NCBI RefSeq assembly: GCF_000143415.4
Contig: NW_003314388.1
Coordinates: 310,001 to 374,000, forward strand
DNA from: Selaginella moellendorffii
Taxonomy: Eukaryota; Streptophyta; Lycopodiopsida; Selaginellales; Selaginellaceae
Length of the DNA: 64,000 bases
Direction: 5' to 3'
Position 1 is the stretch's first letter. Every line of letters starts with the position of its first letter. Below are positions 1-9,970 of the stretch, piece by piece. A program made the translations under genes and the position numbers. The notes beneath the pieces are model-generated. The model worked only from the letters and a program-made list of their open reading frames with translations, did no database searches and was not told where the DNA came from.

Positions 1-1475
1 GAGGCATAGTGCATGGCAAGCGAGTATCGTCCCTCCATGGTGTAGTATATCGCGTGTCTACTCATCTCGTCCCTCCATAACTTCTGAGGATCATTTTCAA
101 ACTCGTGCCCGGGCTTTCAGGGGACGGGGCAGTGAAAAGCGGGTTTAAACGCCGCTCTCCTCTGACCGTGATCTTCCAGTGCCGCACAAATCTGGGGAGG
201 AGGAAGCTGCTCTTGAGTTTGCGTTTGGTCAAAATCGTCGGGAAGCTCCTCGATGACAACCATCGCTCAAAGATTGAAGAGAGCTCCCATGGTTTTAGAG
301 AGAAAAAGGTGGCGGGAGAAAAGGGTAAGGGTAAAAGGGACCATTGTCTCGTACGGACGGAGGAATGCTAGCTCAACACTGACACAATTCACATGCGAGG
401 AGCACTCACGCTGGCTGCCAAACTATTCCAGCTACAGGCGGAAGATCAAACAGTTCTTGGTGCCTTGCTGATTGATTGATTGATCCAGGGGCGAAAACGA
501 CGTTAATATCTATGGGCATGAGCTCAAGTAGCACTAAGAAAACATTTGGATCGCGGAAGCGAAAGAACAAAGCAAAAGGGACGGGAATAAAGAGAGTGGT
601 CCCGGGATCTATCACTGCTGACGATGTTGCTCGCCCGGAAATTCATATAAAACTACGAGATGGAGTACGAGCTTTGAATTGGAGCAAGCCCACCATGGAA
701 GTTTCAGCGGGTTTTGATTAGAACGAGCGATAAGAGTGGAGCTCCAATAGATTTCTATCTTGGAGGATATTTATTATTCTTTTCCCGGGAGTTGCATGAG
801 CGGCGAGATTGCTGCTAGGTGGAGTGACAGTTGCGACTTAGATTGTTTCCATTTGGAGGCTGGCAAGCTAAAAAAGAGATTTTTCTCTCTTGTTCTTCAA
901 GACCAAATTGGACGATTATGTCCGATAAAAACGAATCTCACCCTCGTCCTCGGGATAAGAGCCGAGAAATTCTTCGATCGCCTGATCTTCTTGCGTGGCT
1001 GGTTAAAACGCACGTGTGAATCTTGGAGCGTGAGCATGAGCTCCTGGGTTTCGTGTTCGTGTCGAGTGTTCCTGGTGAAACATCTCAGGGAATCTTCCAG
1101 ATCGTGGTGGCCTGCTGCCGCTGCGGTTGGAGGGCGATTGTGATTGATGCTTGGATGGATGGATGGATGGATGCATGATCTCCGGATCCAACTGAATTGG
1201 AATTGAGGCAGCGCCTGCTTGAACGAGAGGCAGAGCTCCCGAGTTTCTAGGCGTGACTCCAGAGTGGAAGCTGGAGTGTTTGCATCCAAGCGGGTTTTGA
1301 GGAGTTGTTATTGGATCAGTGTTCTTGCTGAGATGGGCTCTTTCATCAACCATCCCTGGCCTGGGTGAAGTGATGTGAAGGTGACAACTCTCGGAGATTG
1401 TTAAAGCTTCTTCGTTTTTTTTTCTTCTCCTCTGTTTGCTTTCTTTTTGGAAGTAGCAAGCAGCTCCTTTTTGAC
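1..1475. other. Upstream region, no gene recognised
   Basis: I recognise no gene here. Short open frames exist (for example 476-721 on +, rich in Lys/Arg/Ser), but none has a family motif, and none joins to another by a convincing splice pair. A short GGAT microsatellite lies near 1150-1172 and a GATT run near 470-483. The last part is presumably promoter and 5' leader DNA of the kinase gene that starts at 1570. Confidence 0.5.
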
Positions 1476-1482
1476 TATATAA
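1476..1482 (+). promoter_or_regulatory. Putative TATA box of the kinase gene
   Basis: TATATAA lies 87 bases before the kinase ATG and just before a CT-rich leader, the usual layout of a plant core promoter. The position fits, but nothing in the sequence proves the transcription start. Confidence 0.4.
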
Positions 1483-1485
1483 TCT

Positions 1486-1488
<3 letters not shown>

Positions 1489-1529
<41 letters not shown>
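1489..1529 (+). repeat. (TC)n microsatellite in the 5' leader
   Basis: An uninterrupted TC dinucleotide run of about 41 bases lies between the TATA box and the kinase ATG. Such CT/GA tracts are common in plant 5' leaders and promoters and are prone to length change. Confidence 0.9.
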
Positions 1530-1531
<2 letters not shown>

Positions 1532-1569
1532 ACTTCTTTCCAGTCTTCTTCTTCCTTTGGAGAGGATCC

Positions 1570-3717
1570 ATGGAGATTGAATCGGCTGGACAGCCTAGGC
1601 AGACGCTTAAGCAGATGCTGCTGGACGCCAGCAATTTCTCGTCCCCTCGCGCGGTGCTCGACGCCCCTTTCGACCACAATTGCAGCAGCGGCAGCGAATC
1701 CTACTACGCCTACGCCGACACAATGAGCATCCGCACAGGCTTCCTCCATGATCACCATCGACACCACCACCACCACCACCACCACCACCACTTCCATGAT
1801 CTTCTCGACGAGCGCCTGAATTCCCACTCAAACACATCGCCCTCGAGCAGCGGCAGCGAGGACAGCAATCACAGCGCCCGCTGCTTCACCGTGTTCCGCC
1901 GGCTGGGCACATTTCCCAGCGATCGACGGAGCTCCCGCAAGCTCCGCACGTCGAGCTTCAAGCTCATGAGCAAAGTCGCGCCGCTGGCGGTCGAATCCAA
2001 GAAGCTAAAAGGGGCCAAATGGAAGCAATTCCGATACGGCGAGATCGAGTCCGCGACAGGCTGCTTCAATCCAGGTAAAAGATCACGAAAAATCCAAGAA
2101 AAAGTTCTCTCTTGTTTCTCTCCTGTTCTTGACTGTTCTTTGGAAGTCTTTGATTGATCGTGGCTAATTGCAGAGAATTTGATCGGCAAAGGTGGCTACG
2201 CGGATGTTTACAAGGGATGCCTGCCAAGTGGCGAGCTGGTGGCCGTCAAGCGCCTCACAAGGGGCGGGAAAGAGGAGCAGGGCACGAGTTTTCTCACGGA
2301 GCTGGGCGTCTTGGGCCATGTTTCTCACCCAAACGCCACGCCCTTGCTAGGGTTTTGCGTCGATGGCGGCCTCTTCCTCGTGTTCCACTTCTTCCCCCAT
2401 GGAAGCCTCGCCGCAATGCTGCACGGTAAGCGCCTCTCTTCCGGCTATGGCCGATCGATCCATCCATTTCTTGTTTGATTCTTGCTGTTCTTGGTCCTTG
2501 ATCGATTAGATTTTCCTTGCTTGCGCGCATTGTCGATCGATCGATTGATCCTTGATTCTTGACTCCTTCGTTTGTGTTTGTTATGGATGGAGCTGGTCTG
2601 GTTGGTTCTTGGATTTATCAATTCTTCTTCTCCGTTGGCAGCGTTGGACTTTTGTGGATCCAACTGGAATCAAGGTGGAACTTATCTTTGATCTTTAAAT
2701 CTTTTCAAGGTTCTCGGCTCATGGAGTGGCCCGCACGCTTTAAGGCCGCGATCGGGACAGCCAGAGGTCTTCACTACTTGCACTCGAATTGTCGGCGCAG
2801 GATCATCCATCGGGATATCAAGTCATCCAACATTTTGCTCGGGTCAGACTTTGAGCCGCAGGTACTTCACAATTCACTCTGTTCTTTTGTTCTCTTTTTC
2901 TCTTCTCTTCGTCTGTAGTTGACCTCCTTTTCTTTAATCGATCTAGATAACTGATTTTGGCCTGGCGAAATGGCTGCCATCGGAATGGACTCACCATACG
3001 GTTCCAGTGGAAGGGACTTTCGGGTAAAGAGATTCTCCTTCTTTCTCCGTAAGAATGAATGAGCAGCAGGAGTTTCTTCTTTTCTCTTCTTGTAGATATC
3101 TCGCTCCGGAGTACTTCTTGCACGGCATTGTCGACGAAAAGACGGACGTGTTCGCGTTTGGAGTGCTGCTCTTGGAGCTCGTCACCGGTCTAAGACCCAT
3201 TGATAGCACTCAGAAAAGCCTAGTCATGAAGGTATGCCTTTGAAGTTCCGTCCATTCGGTATTGGTGTGGTCAAGTCTGGCGAGAAAAGTTTTGGATGAA
3301 TGAATGACAATTCACGCAGGTGAGACCGCTGCTTGAATCAGCTAACATTCAACAGCTCGTGGACGGTCGCCTCAAAGGTGCCTACAACTTAAGCGAGGTG
3401 CAAAAGACCATTCTTGCGGCACGGCTTTGCATACGACAGTCTGCGATAGCACGTCCGTGCATGGCAGACGTAAGCTCTTATACATTATCTCCCGGTTTTG
3501 ACTTGTCCATCCTTAAAATACTTTACTTGATTTCTTTCTCCAGGTCGTGAAGCTTTTGGTCGAAGGAAGGCCAGACCTCAATCTCTCGACTCAATCCCAC
3601 TCTCTGTGGGACAAATTCGACGCGGACGACGAGTTCGCGTTAAGTTTCCAGGGCAAAGACATGAGCAAGTACAAGGCTCTGGCTTTTGATTCTAGCGAGA
3701 GCCCGGATCTTGTATGA
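1570..3717 (+). CDS. Receptor-like cytoplasmic kinase, class VI (RBK-like)
   Basis: Seven exons: 1570-2074, 2174-2425, 2710-2861, 2947-3023, 3096-3231, 3320-3469, 3544-3717. All joins keep frame and give 481 residues. The first ~150 residues are Ser-rich with a striking poly-His run (about residues 60-76). A complete kinase domain follows: Gly loop GKGGYADV (173-180), catalytic Lys in VAVKRL (K194), HRD (286-288), DFG (306-308), APE (332-334). The segments [18 protein letters not shown] and [20 protein letters not shown] are typical of RLCK class VI, the group with the ROP-GTPase-binding kinases RBK1/RBK2. There is no signal peptide or membrane segment, so it should be a soluble Ser/Thr kinase. 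The intron at 2426-2709 is long for this window. All catalytic residues are present. ROP binding is inferred from the family. Confidence 0.9.
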
Positions 3718-4392
3718 GACCAGTTCTTGTTTTGGTTTTTGGATGCAAAGTAAAACATTCTTCGTGCAAGCTGGCCCGTAAATCTTAACTCCAAGAAGCA
3801 AGTTTTTTGTAAGCTTTGGTACCAGATAGAATGCAAATTCCCGTAGTAAGCGATCTTTTACGCAAGAAAAACCATCTATCGTTCAGTACTGTAAGTAACG
3901 AGTAACGTAAGTTTCTTAAGAAAACATTGCTTTAGGGCAACCGATCTTTCTCCTCCGCCCTTAAAGCTCTGAGGAGTCAAGCCTTCGTCCAGCAGCTTTA
4001 GTATGCAATGCAGCATCTAAAAATCCTCGTTATAATCAAGAACTAAATTCATATCCCAAAGTACTAGCACTCGAAGTACTACAGTTCCATGTAAATCTTG
4101 AGCTCTGCTGATCAATTAAAAAGAGCGCGTGATCACTTCACTGGCGAGAGCTGGAGCTGTAGCGATGCTCGGTTACTCGCCTGACGCAACATTATCAGCC
4201 ACGTCATCACTGGCTCCCACCTTGAAGCGGGCGCGCTCATACAATCACTTCTCTCACAAGCTTTTACATATCGAAGGAGGCGCAGTCTTTAGGGTGCCAA
4301 GTAAGTTTTAGAATATGCTTGGTGTCCACTGAAATGCTCCACTCTTATACTTTTAACGAGACAGTACCACGAGACATTCTTTGTTTCTCTCG
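3718..4392. other. Intergenic region between kinase and PPR gene
   Basis: No gene recognised. It must hold the kinase 3' end and the PPR gene promoter. A 60-codon frame at 4129-4311 has no family signal. The PPR reading frame is closed upstream by a TAA at 4354-4356. Confidence 0.5.
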
Positions 4393-5931
4393 ATGCTTTG
4401 GTCGAACTCGTTGGAGCTCGGAGGTTTGAAAAGCAAAAACCTTCACTCGTGGGCTCTCGTGGTCTCGTCCCTCATCAAAAGCGGAGACATAAAGGCCGCA
4501 AAGTCGGTCTTTGATTCCATGCCCGGGTGGAATGTCGTGGTGTGGAATATGCTCCTTTGCGCATATGCCCGCCGTGGGCATATACTGGAATGTACAAACA
4601 TCTTCAGTCTTATGGCAGAAAGGAACATCATTTCCTGGAATGCCTTGCTTCTCCTTTATAGAACCACTGGCGAAATTGATCAATCGAAGGTGATATTTCA
4701 GAACATGCCAGAGCATAACGTAGTATCATGGACAATTTTGCTATCGGCATATGCCCGATTATGGGATCTGGAGAGTGCGAGACATGTTTTTGATTCCATG
4801 CCCGAGAGGTCTCTCGTCTCCTGGACGGCGATGCTCGAATGTTATGTCCAGAGGGACGAGATGGAACTAGCGAGAAAGGTTTTTGACGACATGCCCGAGC
4901 GTGATCTCTTCTCGTGGACGTCCATTCTCTGCGGGTACGCGAAGCTGGGAGATGCCCGCGCCGCGAGAGAGCTCTTGGATCGAATGCCCCTGGGAGACGT
5001 CGTCTCGTGGAGCTGCGTGATCGAGGCACTCGTGAGGGACTCTCAGATTTCTAGAGCTCGCGAGATCTTCGACAGTCTCCCGGTGTGTGATCTTCATTGC
5101 TCCAATGTGATGCTTGCAGCGTATGCCCAAAGAGGAGATCTAGAGGAGGCGAAAGCATTGTTTGATCGCATCCTTTTGAGAAACTGTTTCACTTGCACTT
5201 CTATGCTAGATGCATTTTCTAAGTCTGGAAGAACCATTGAAGCGAAGACTTTTTTTGATAATTTTATGCCTGAGTGGAGCTTAGTTTCCTGGAACACCAT
5301 GCTTTCAGCATTTGCCTTGAGTGGTCATTCGGAGGACGGACAAAGGTTCTTCGATTCGATGCCGGAGAAAACGTTGGCCTCCTGGAATTCTCTACTGGAT
5401 GCTTACACTCATGCTGGGAACGTTTCGGCTGCTAAAGAGATCTTTGATAGAATGCTAGAGCGGGATAAATTCTCGTGGAACTCACTGCTCACTGCGTTCT
5501 CCCAAAATAACTACGTGGATGAGAGCAAAGAACTGTTTAACAGCATGAAGATCGTTGAATCACCAGACCAGGTATCATTCCTGTCAATCCTCCACACTTG
5601 CAGCCACACCGGAAATCTCAGCGATGGAAGATCACACTTCGGGTCAATGAGTCTGGATTTCAGCTTGGAGCCCACCAAGCACCACTTTTGCTGCATGATC
5701 GATCTGCTCGCAAGATCCGGTTACCTGCACCAAGCGTGGCATCTGCTGGAAACCACGAATTCTACCAGTGAAGCCGGCTGGACGAGTTTTCTGGGAGCAT
5801 GTCGAAACTTCCGCAATCCTGGGCTGGCTAAGCTCGCCACAGGCTCCATTCTCAACATGAATGTAGGCAACAGGGCAGCTTACGATTTGTACTTAAGTGT
5901 GTTGTCTCAAAAAAACAAAAATATAATTTGA
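4393..5931 (+). CDS. PLS-type pentatricopeptide repeat protein, short E region
   Basis: One exon, 512 residues from the first ATG after an in-frame stop at 4354. Nearly the whole protein is a run of about 13-14 PPR repeats of roughly 31 residues, each with the S-type signature W(N/T)xxLxxYxxxGxxxxAxxxFDxMPERxxxS. The last quarter shifts to longer repeats with CSHTG and HHFCCMIDLLARSG, as in the end of plant PLS proteins. PPR proteins bind single-stranded organelle RNA one base per repeat; PLS members mostly act in C-to-U editing. The C-terminus stops early in the E region (RAAYDLYLSVLSQ followed by a Lys/Asn tail), so no full E+ or DYW deaminase domain is present. An editing role would need a DYW partner. 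No organelle targeting peptide is obvious from this start, so a further 5' exon cannot be excluded. Confidence 0.88.
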   Translation: MLWSNSLELGGLKSKNLHSWALVVSSLIKSGDIKAAKSVFDSMPGWNVVVWNMLLCAYARRGHILECTNIFSLMAERNIISWNALLLLYRTTGEIDQSKVIFQNMPEHNVVSWTILLSAYARLWDLESARHVFDSMPERSLVSWTAMLECYVQRDEMELARKVFDDMPERDLFSWTSILCGYAKLGDARAARELLDRMPLGDVVSWSCVIEALVRDSQISRAREIFDSLPVCDLHCSNVMLAAYAQRGDLEEAKALFDRILLRNCFTCTSMLDAFSKSGRTIEAKTFFDNFMPEWSLVSWNTMLSAFALSGHSEDGQRFFDSMPEKTLASWNSLLDAYTHAGNVSAAKEIFDRMLERDKFSWNSLLTAFSQNNYVDESKELFNSMKIVESPDQVSFLSILHTCSHTGNLSDGRSHFGSMSLDFSLEPTKHHFCCMIDLLARSGYLHQAWHLLETTNSTSEAGWTSFLGACRNFRNPGLAKLATGSILNMNVGNRAAYDLYLSVLSQKNKNII

Positions 5932-6004
5932 ATAATTAAATATGCCACGTGGTTCTATACTATTATTATTTTTACAAGTATACCATTCATGCATTTTAGG
6001 GTTT

Positions 6005-7526
6005 ATGGCATTTTCGCATTTTCGTTGGGGTTTTGCTCGGGAGGAGTTGGCGGTCCAGGTTAGAACGATTGCCAATCTTGTTTGCGCAATAGCTGACGAG
6101 AAAGGTGGCAATCCCACTCGCAGTGCACGCCTTTTGGAGCGGTTTATCCTCGGCGACCACATCCCAGGCGACGTGCTACGTACCACAAATGGCTGTGAGC
6201 CAATTCCGTGTGCGTGAATCCCACCGCCGACTTCGAGAACAAGCACAAGGTGGAGGTTTCTCTGCCCCTGTTCGTGATCAAACAAGGTACTGGCTTTCCA
6301 GACACCGACATTGAGGACAGCGGACCTCTGCTTGTGAGGGATCACTATAGCACCTTCTTGGCGATGATCCGGGACAGATTCTACTGCATACTCAGCCGCC
6401 GCTGCTGCAAGGTGGTCGGCCCATGAGGCATGTTATCATAGCAGGAAGCTCAGGAACTGGTAAGAGGACGCTATCTCTTGTGCGAGCTTCGTCATGCCGC
6501 GTTTAGGGACTGGAAGATCATCTGGGAAGATTCTGCTCCACAGGTTGAAACGAGCCCGAGTTACTTCTTTCGGGGGAGTGAAGTCGGGAGTGAAGTTCGG
6601 AAAGGGATGGTCGGGGATTTCGATCATCTGGCTGACCGGGAGAAGACGGTGTTTCTGGTGAACGGCCGTCTCTCAGGCCTGTACACAAGCTGAGCAAGGT
6701 GGTCGTGTTCTCGTCGGACTGGGATGAAAAACCATACACCAAGCGGTTCCTCAAGGACACACGGACGCTGGTTCTCTACATGCCAACATGGGATCTTTGC
6801 GAGGTTGCGCTCTTGTCCGCGTCCAGGGGGGTGCTGCGAACCCCTAGAGACTTCGAAGCCGTGGTGGCTCGCACGCGCGGTAGTGACAAGTTCGATTGCG
6901 CGGACTACAACCCGAGGCTCTAGACGACGCCAGAAGTGCCAGCGACCTAGATATCGTGAGAGCTCGTGGACAGGATACCTCTTCCATTTCGAAGTGCTCG
7001 ACTCAACGTACACGACTGCTGCAGTCACGTATGCGTCTCCGTATGTGAAAGCGAGGCTAGAAGCGGAACGGGTGCTCATGACCGGCATCAAAGAAGATAT
7101 CAGATTATCGAGAGGAAGAAGCGGATACCCCAGGAAGCGGCCATGGTGCGAGTACCTATGAACATCTGGTGCACTCTCTAGTGACGGCAGGCACCATGGC
7201 GGAGTGTAGTGTGCTTGGGCTTTGGTTCCGAACTGTCACGCTTCCTCAAGCTCAAGGATGTCAAGGGCGACTGCCCAGGATACTACGTCCCCGTTTACTG
7301 GCCGTGCCCGTGCTACGACTCGCTTGCGGTTCTTCCGGGTGGCGAATGCTGGCTGCTGCGGATAACACGAAATGTGGAGCAGGATGCCCTGTTCGGCTAC
7401 GTTGATGCAGCGATCCAGCGTTTCAAAGCTGTGAGGTTCCTGTACGTGGTGCCGGAGGAGCTTTTCGCTTCGTACCCGTACCAGAAGCTCATGTGGGGCA
7501 AGCAGGAGAGGAATTGGCCTAGTTAG
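6005..7526 (+). pseudogene. Crinkler/RHS-type NTPase-nuclease pseudogene
   Basis: Coding similarity runs through this stretch but changes frame at least three times (near 6420, 6475 and 6691) and meets stops. In order: LLVRDHYSTFL (about 6310-6350); a P-loop GSSGTGKR (about 6445-6470); a Walker-B-like TVFLVNG in which the usual Asp is Asn (about 6648-6668); VVVFSSDWDEKPYTKRFLK followed by LYMPTWDLCEV (6700-6810); VTYASPYVKARL (7020-7060); and a C-terminal part YYVPVY...YDSLAV...WLLRITRN...FLYVVPEELFASYPYQK (7280-7490). This order matches P-loop NTPases fused to a restriction-endonuclease-like fold in Crinkler and trypanosome RHS proteins. The nuclease Gln of the Q-x-T motif is Arg, another sign of lost function. 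It resembles the intact gene at 13755-15906 in layout only. Confidence 0.68.
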
Positions 7527-8054
7527 CGTGGCCGGCATTCCAGACACGGCGTTTTGGGGGCTGTTGAGCGAGCAATCTTCCAAGCGCCTGAGAACTGCTT
7601 GTTAAAAGCTTGCAAACCGGTTTTAATTTCATGGAAAGCCACGAGTTCGATTTCATATTCCAACGTGGTGAATATGCTGGGCAGCCCCATGTATACGCTA
7701 CCATCTCAGTTGGTTTTCTTTTTTTTTCAAAAATCGATTGTTATGCGATCTTTTTCTGGCGAGACATGATGCCTCACATTCTTGAGGGGGGATAGCATTC
7801 TATCAAAGATCTCTTGCTGCGGCATACCGCGACTGCCTCACATTCTTCTGATGATGCTGCGTTAAGAGCGCTATAATATCATAAATTCAAGTGGTTCTTG
7901 TTGAAAAAAATTTGCTTCTTGCTGTTGAGATTCGCGGGCCAGCTTTGGGGGGCTGGGAACTTAACGCTATCCTCTAGACCCCGATCAAGTTGGCCATAAA
8001 GACTTAGCCTGGAAAGCCACACCGTCTAAGTCCGCCAAAGCGATCAAGGGTCAG
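7527..8054. other. Region after the Crinkler-like pseudogene, nothing recognised
   Basis: Only short frames and AT-rich patches. The frame around 7631-7715 (start MESHEFDFIFQRGEY) looks mildly coding but has no family match that I know. Confidence 0.4.
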
Positions 8055-8125
8055 CGGCCCCATTTGGTGCGTCGCGGAGAGCAAAGCTCTTGCTACATGT
8101 CCCAGGAGCATTCCCACCTGGAAGA
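8055..8125 (-). pseudogene. Fragment of the last exon of the DEAD-box helicase gene
   Basis: This stretch is nearly identical to about 16162-16232, the last exon of the complete helicase gene. On the minus strand both read through KSFALRDAP, followed by NG here and SG in the gene. It is about 70 bases long, has small deletions, and is not attached to other helicase exons. It is the second piece of that gene found outside its locus; the larger one is at 12165-13053. Confidence 0.8.
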
Positions 8126-8148
8126 CGAGGCAGTGAGCTTCCGGTGCA

Positions 8149-9590
8149 GTGGCTGAGGTCGAAGCTAATCGAAAATATGAAAGGGAACGTGCTACAAAAA
8201 ACGAAGTAGCTCGCCATTGCGAGATTGGTCTCGACCGAAGCCAGTATCAACATGGCAAGCGCTCTCTTGTTCAAGGCTCGCCTCTAAGCAGGATGCGCAG
8301 CAAGCTACATTCGCTGGTGGAATCTCTTCCTACCGGGACCTCTGTGCCGCTGTTGGTATTTTCAAGTGGCTTTGGATCGAACGAAGGCGATCTCAACAGA
8401 AGGCCGCCACCAGAAGAAGAGTTGCGCTGCTGCTTCAGCTACACAGATTGGACGGCGACAAGATCAGCAGCTGGATAGTTTTATCGACCACTGCGGGTTC
8501 TACTGCAGTGAGACTCTAGCCAGGGGTATTGAGTGGCTCGCGACTTTAGCGCCAGCTCAGCCAGATGGATCTCCGCGACTTGGTGGCAGAAAAGCTCTAC
8601 TCTACGTTAAACTCGTCACGGGAAGAAACCAAAGCCAACGTAGCAGTCTTCAACAAAGCGCTCCAGGACACTACAGCGGAGGTGACAAACGCTGTCAGTA
8701 CGAGTCCCAGTCACTGGCCTCCTCCCGACCTTTTGACTTTGCCGGAAGCTTGATATAAGAATCGGGACACTCTTCCCGCAGGCTGGAACAGCTTTGCGAC
8801 TTTGCAGCCAATTCGCTGGAGCTCTGCCGACTTCCTCCCTTTCCTTGCCTTTAGCAACCGCGTTCGCTCTAGCTCTCTCACCATTGTCGGTGGAGGCAAT
8901 CCTCGACTGCGTGAGAGCTCAATACAAATCTCTACTGGCTCCGCTGGAAGTGTACCTGAGCAAGCTCGGCTACCAAGAACCGGAGGCTAACCGTGTCGCA
9001 GCCAGCATTTTGGATGGAGCTGGCTCCCGGATCCTGGCGAACTGGCGTCGGGTGTTCCGGAGCATTTTCTGGACGAAGCTGATGCGTCTGAACAGCGAGC
9101 CTCTCCCAACGGTTTATCTCTTGCGCGAGATGTCCTTTCACAGAGACGAGGTAGGGGACTTCGAAAAGAGTCTCGTGTTTGCGTCTTGGCTCCAAGGTGG
9201 CGACGTCCCCGAGTCGATCCAGGAAAAGATTGTGAGTTTTGTGGAACCGGCAGTACACCAAGGAGACCGCGTGGTACTGCGCCAGAGGACGTGATGCTCA
9301 GGCACGAGCTCGAGTACCTGAGAAGCGGAGATGAGCTCGAGCTTTTGAGTCTACTCCCGAAGGCCAGGGACGAAGAAGAGGCAGTGCTACCTCAGACGGA
9401 ACCGACGAGCTAGTGGCCAGAAGGCTGGATGAAAACACTCAGGCAGCAGCGACTGGACTGGAAGAAATTCCTCGGCCGTGGACAGAGGACACGAAGCTGC
9501 TCGTGCTCATGCCAGAGGGGATCGGCTTGGAAGTTTTGGAAGTGACGAGCCCGAGGTCTTCAAGCTCGGACAGCTACAAGAGCTCTTGAG
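8149..9590 (+). pseudogene. Unrecognised coding-like stretch, several broken frames
   Basis: Overlapping + strand frames with plant-like codon use follow one another: 8149-8519, 8565-8753 (an Ala/Glu/Asn-rich helix beginning MDLRDLVAEKLYSTLNSS), 8890-9294 (about 130 residues, helical, with LDGAGSRILANWRRVFRSIF), 9291-9413 (acidic, LEYLRSGDELELLSLLPKA) and 9413-9590. No single frame spans it. I could not build a convincing splice model, so it is either a multi-exon gene whose introns I misread or a decaying gene. I do not recognise the family. It follows the Crinkler-like pseudogene and may have arrived with it; that is inference. Confidence 0.3.
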
Positions 9591-9970
9591 TAGACACTCG
9601 TCTCTGGGAAGCTTACAAGTTACTTTGGCGTTTTTTGACATAACTACTCGACAAATGTTTGCAACTTTGTAAATGTATTCATTTCTTTTCAAGGAAACCA
9701 CAGAGTGCTTTGTGTAGATTGTCTCGTTTTGCCACTGCCAAAGCGTACACTTCCTTCTACCCATCGTTAGCTGGCCCTGGAACGTTGTTCTGCAATCTCA
9801 TGGCGTTGCAAAAACAAAAGGAAGTTAGACAAACCATAAAGAAAACTAAAGAGAACATAGACCTGGGGTTGAAGCCTCTTAGTTCGTTGAACAAACATTT
9901 AGGTTAGAACAAGCAGCTCATGAACCTGTTAAACTTCGACTTCCATATCGTTAGACAGCCAGAGTTTTCA

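Noticed and set aside
1003-1827. 274-codon minus-strand frame over the kinase 5' end
   Set aside because: It spans the TC microsatellite and the His-codon run on the wrong strand (giving Glu-Arg and Val runs) and opposes a well-supported kinase exon.
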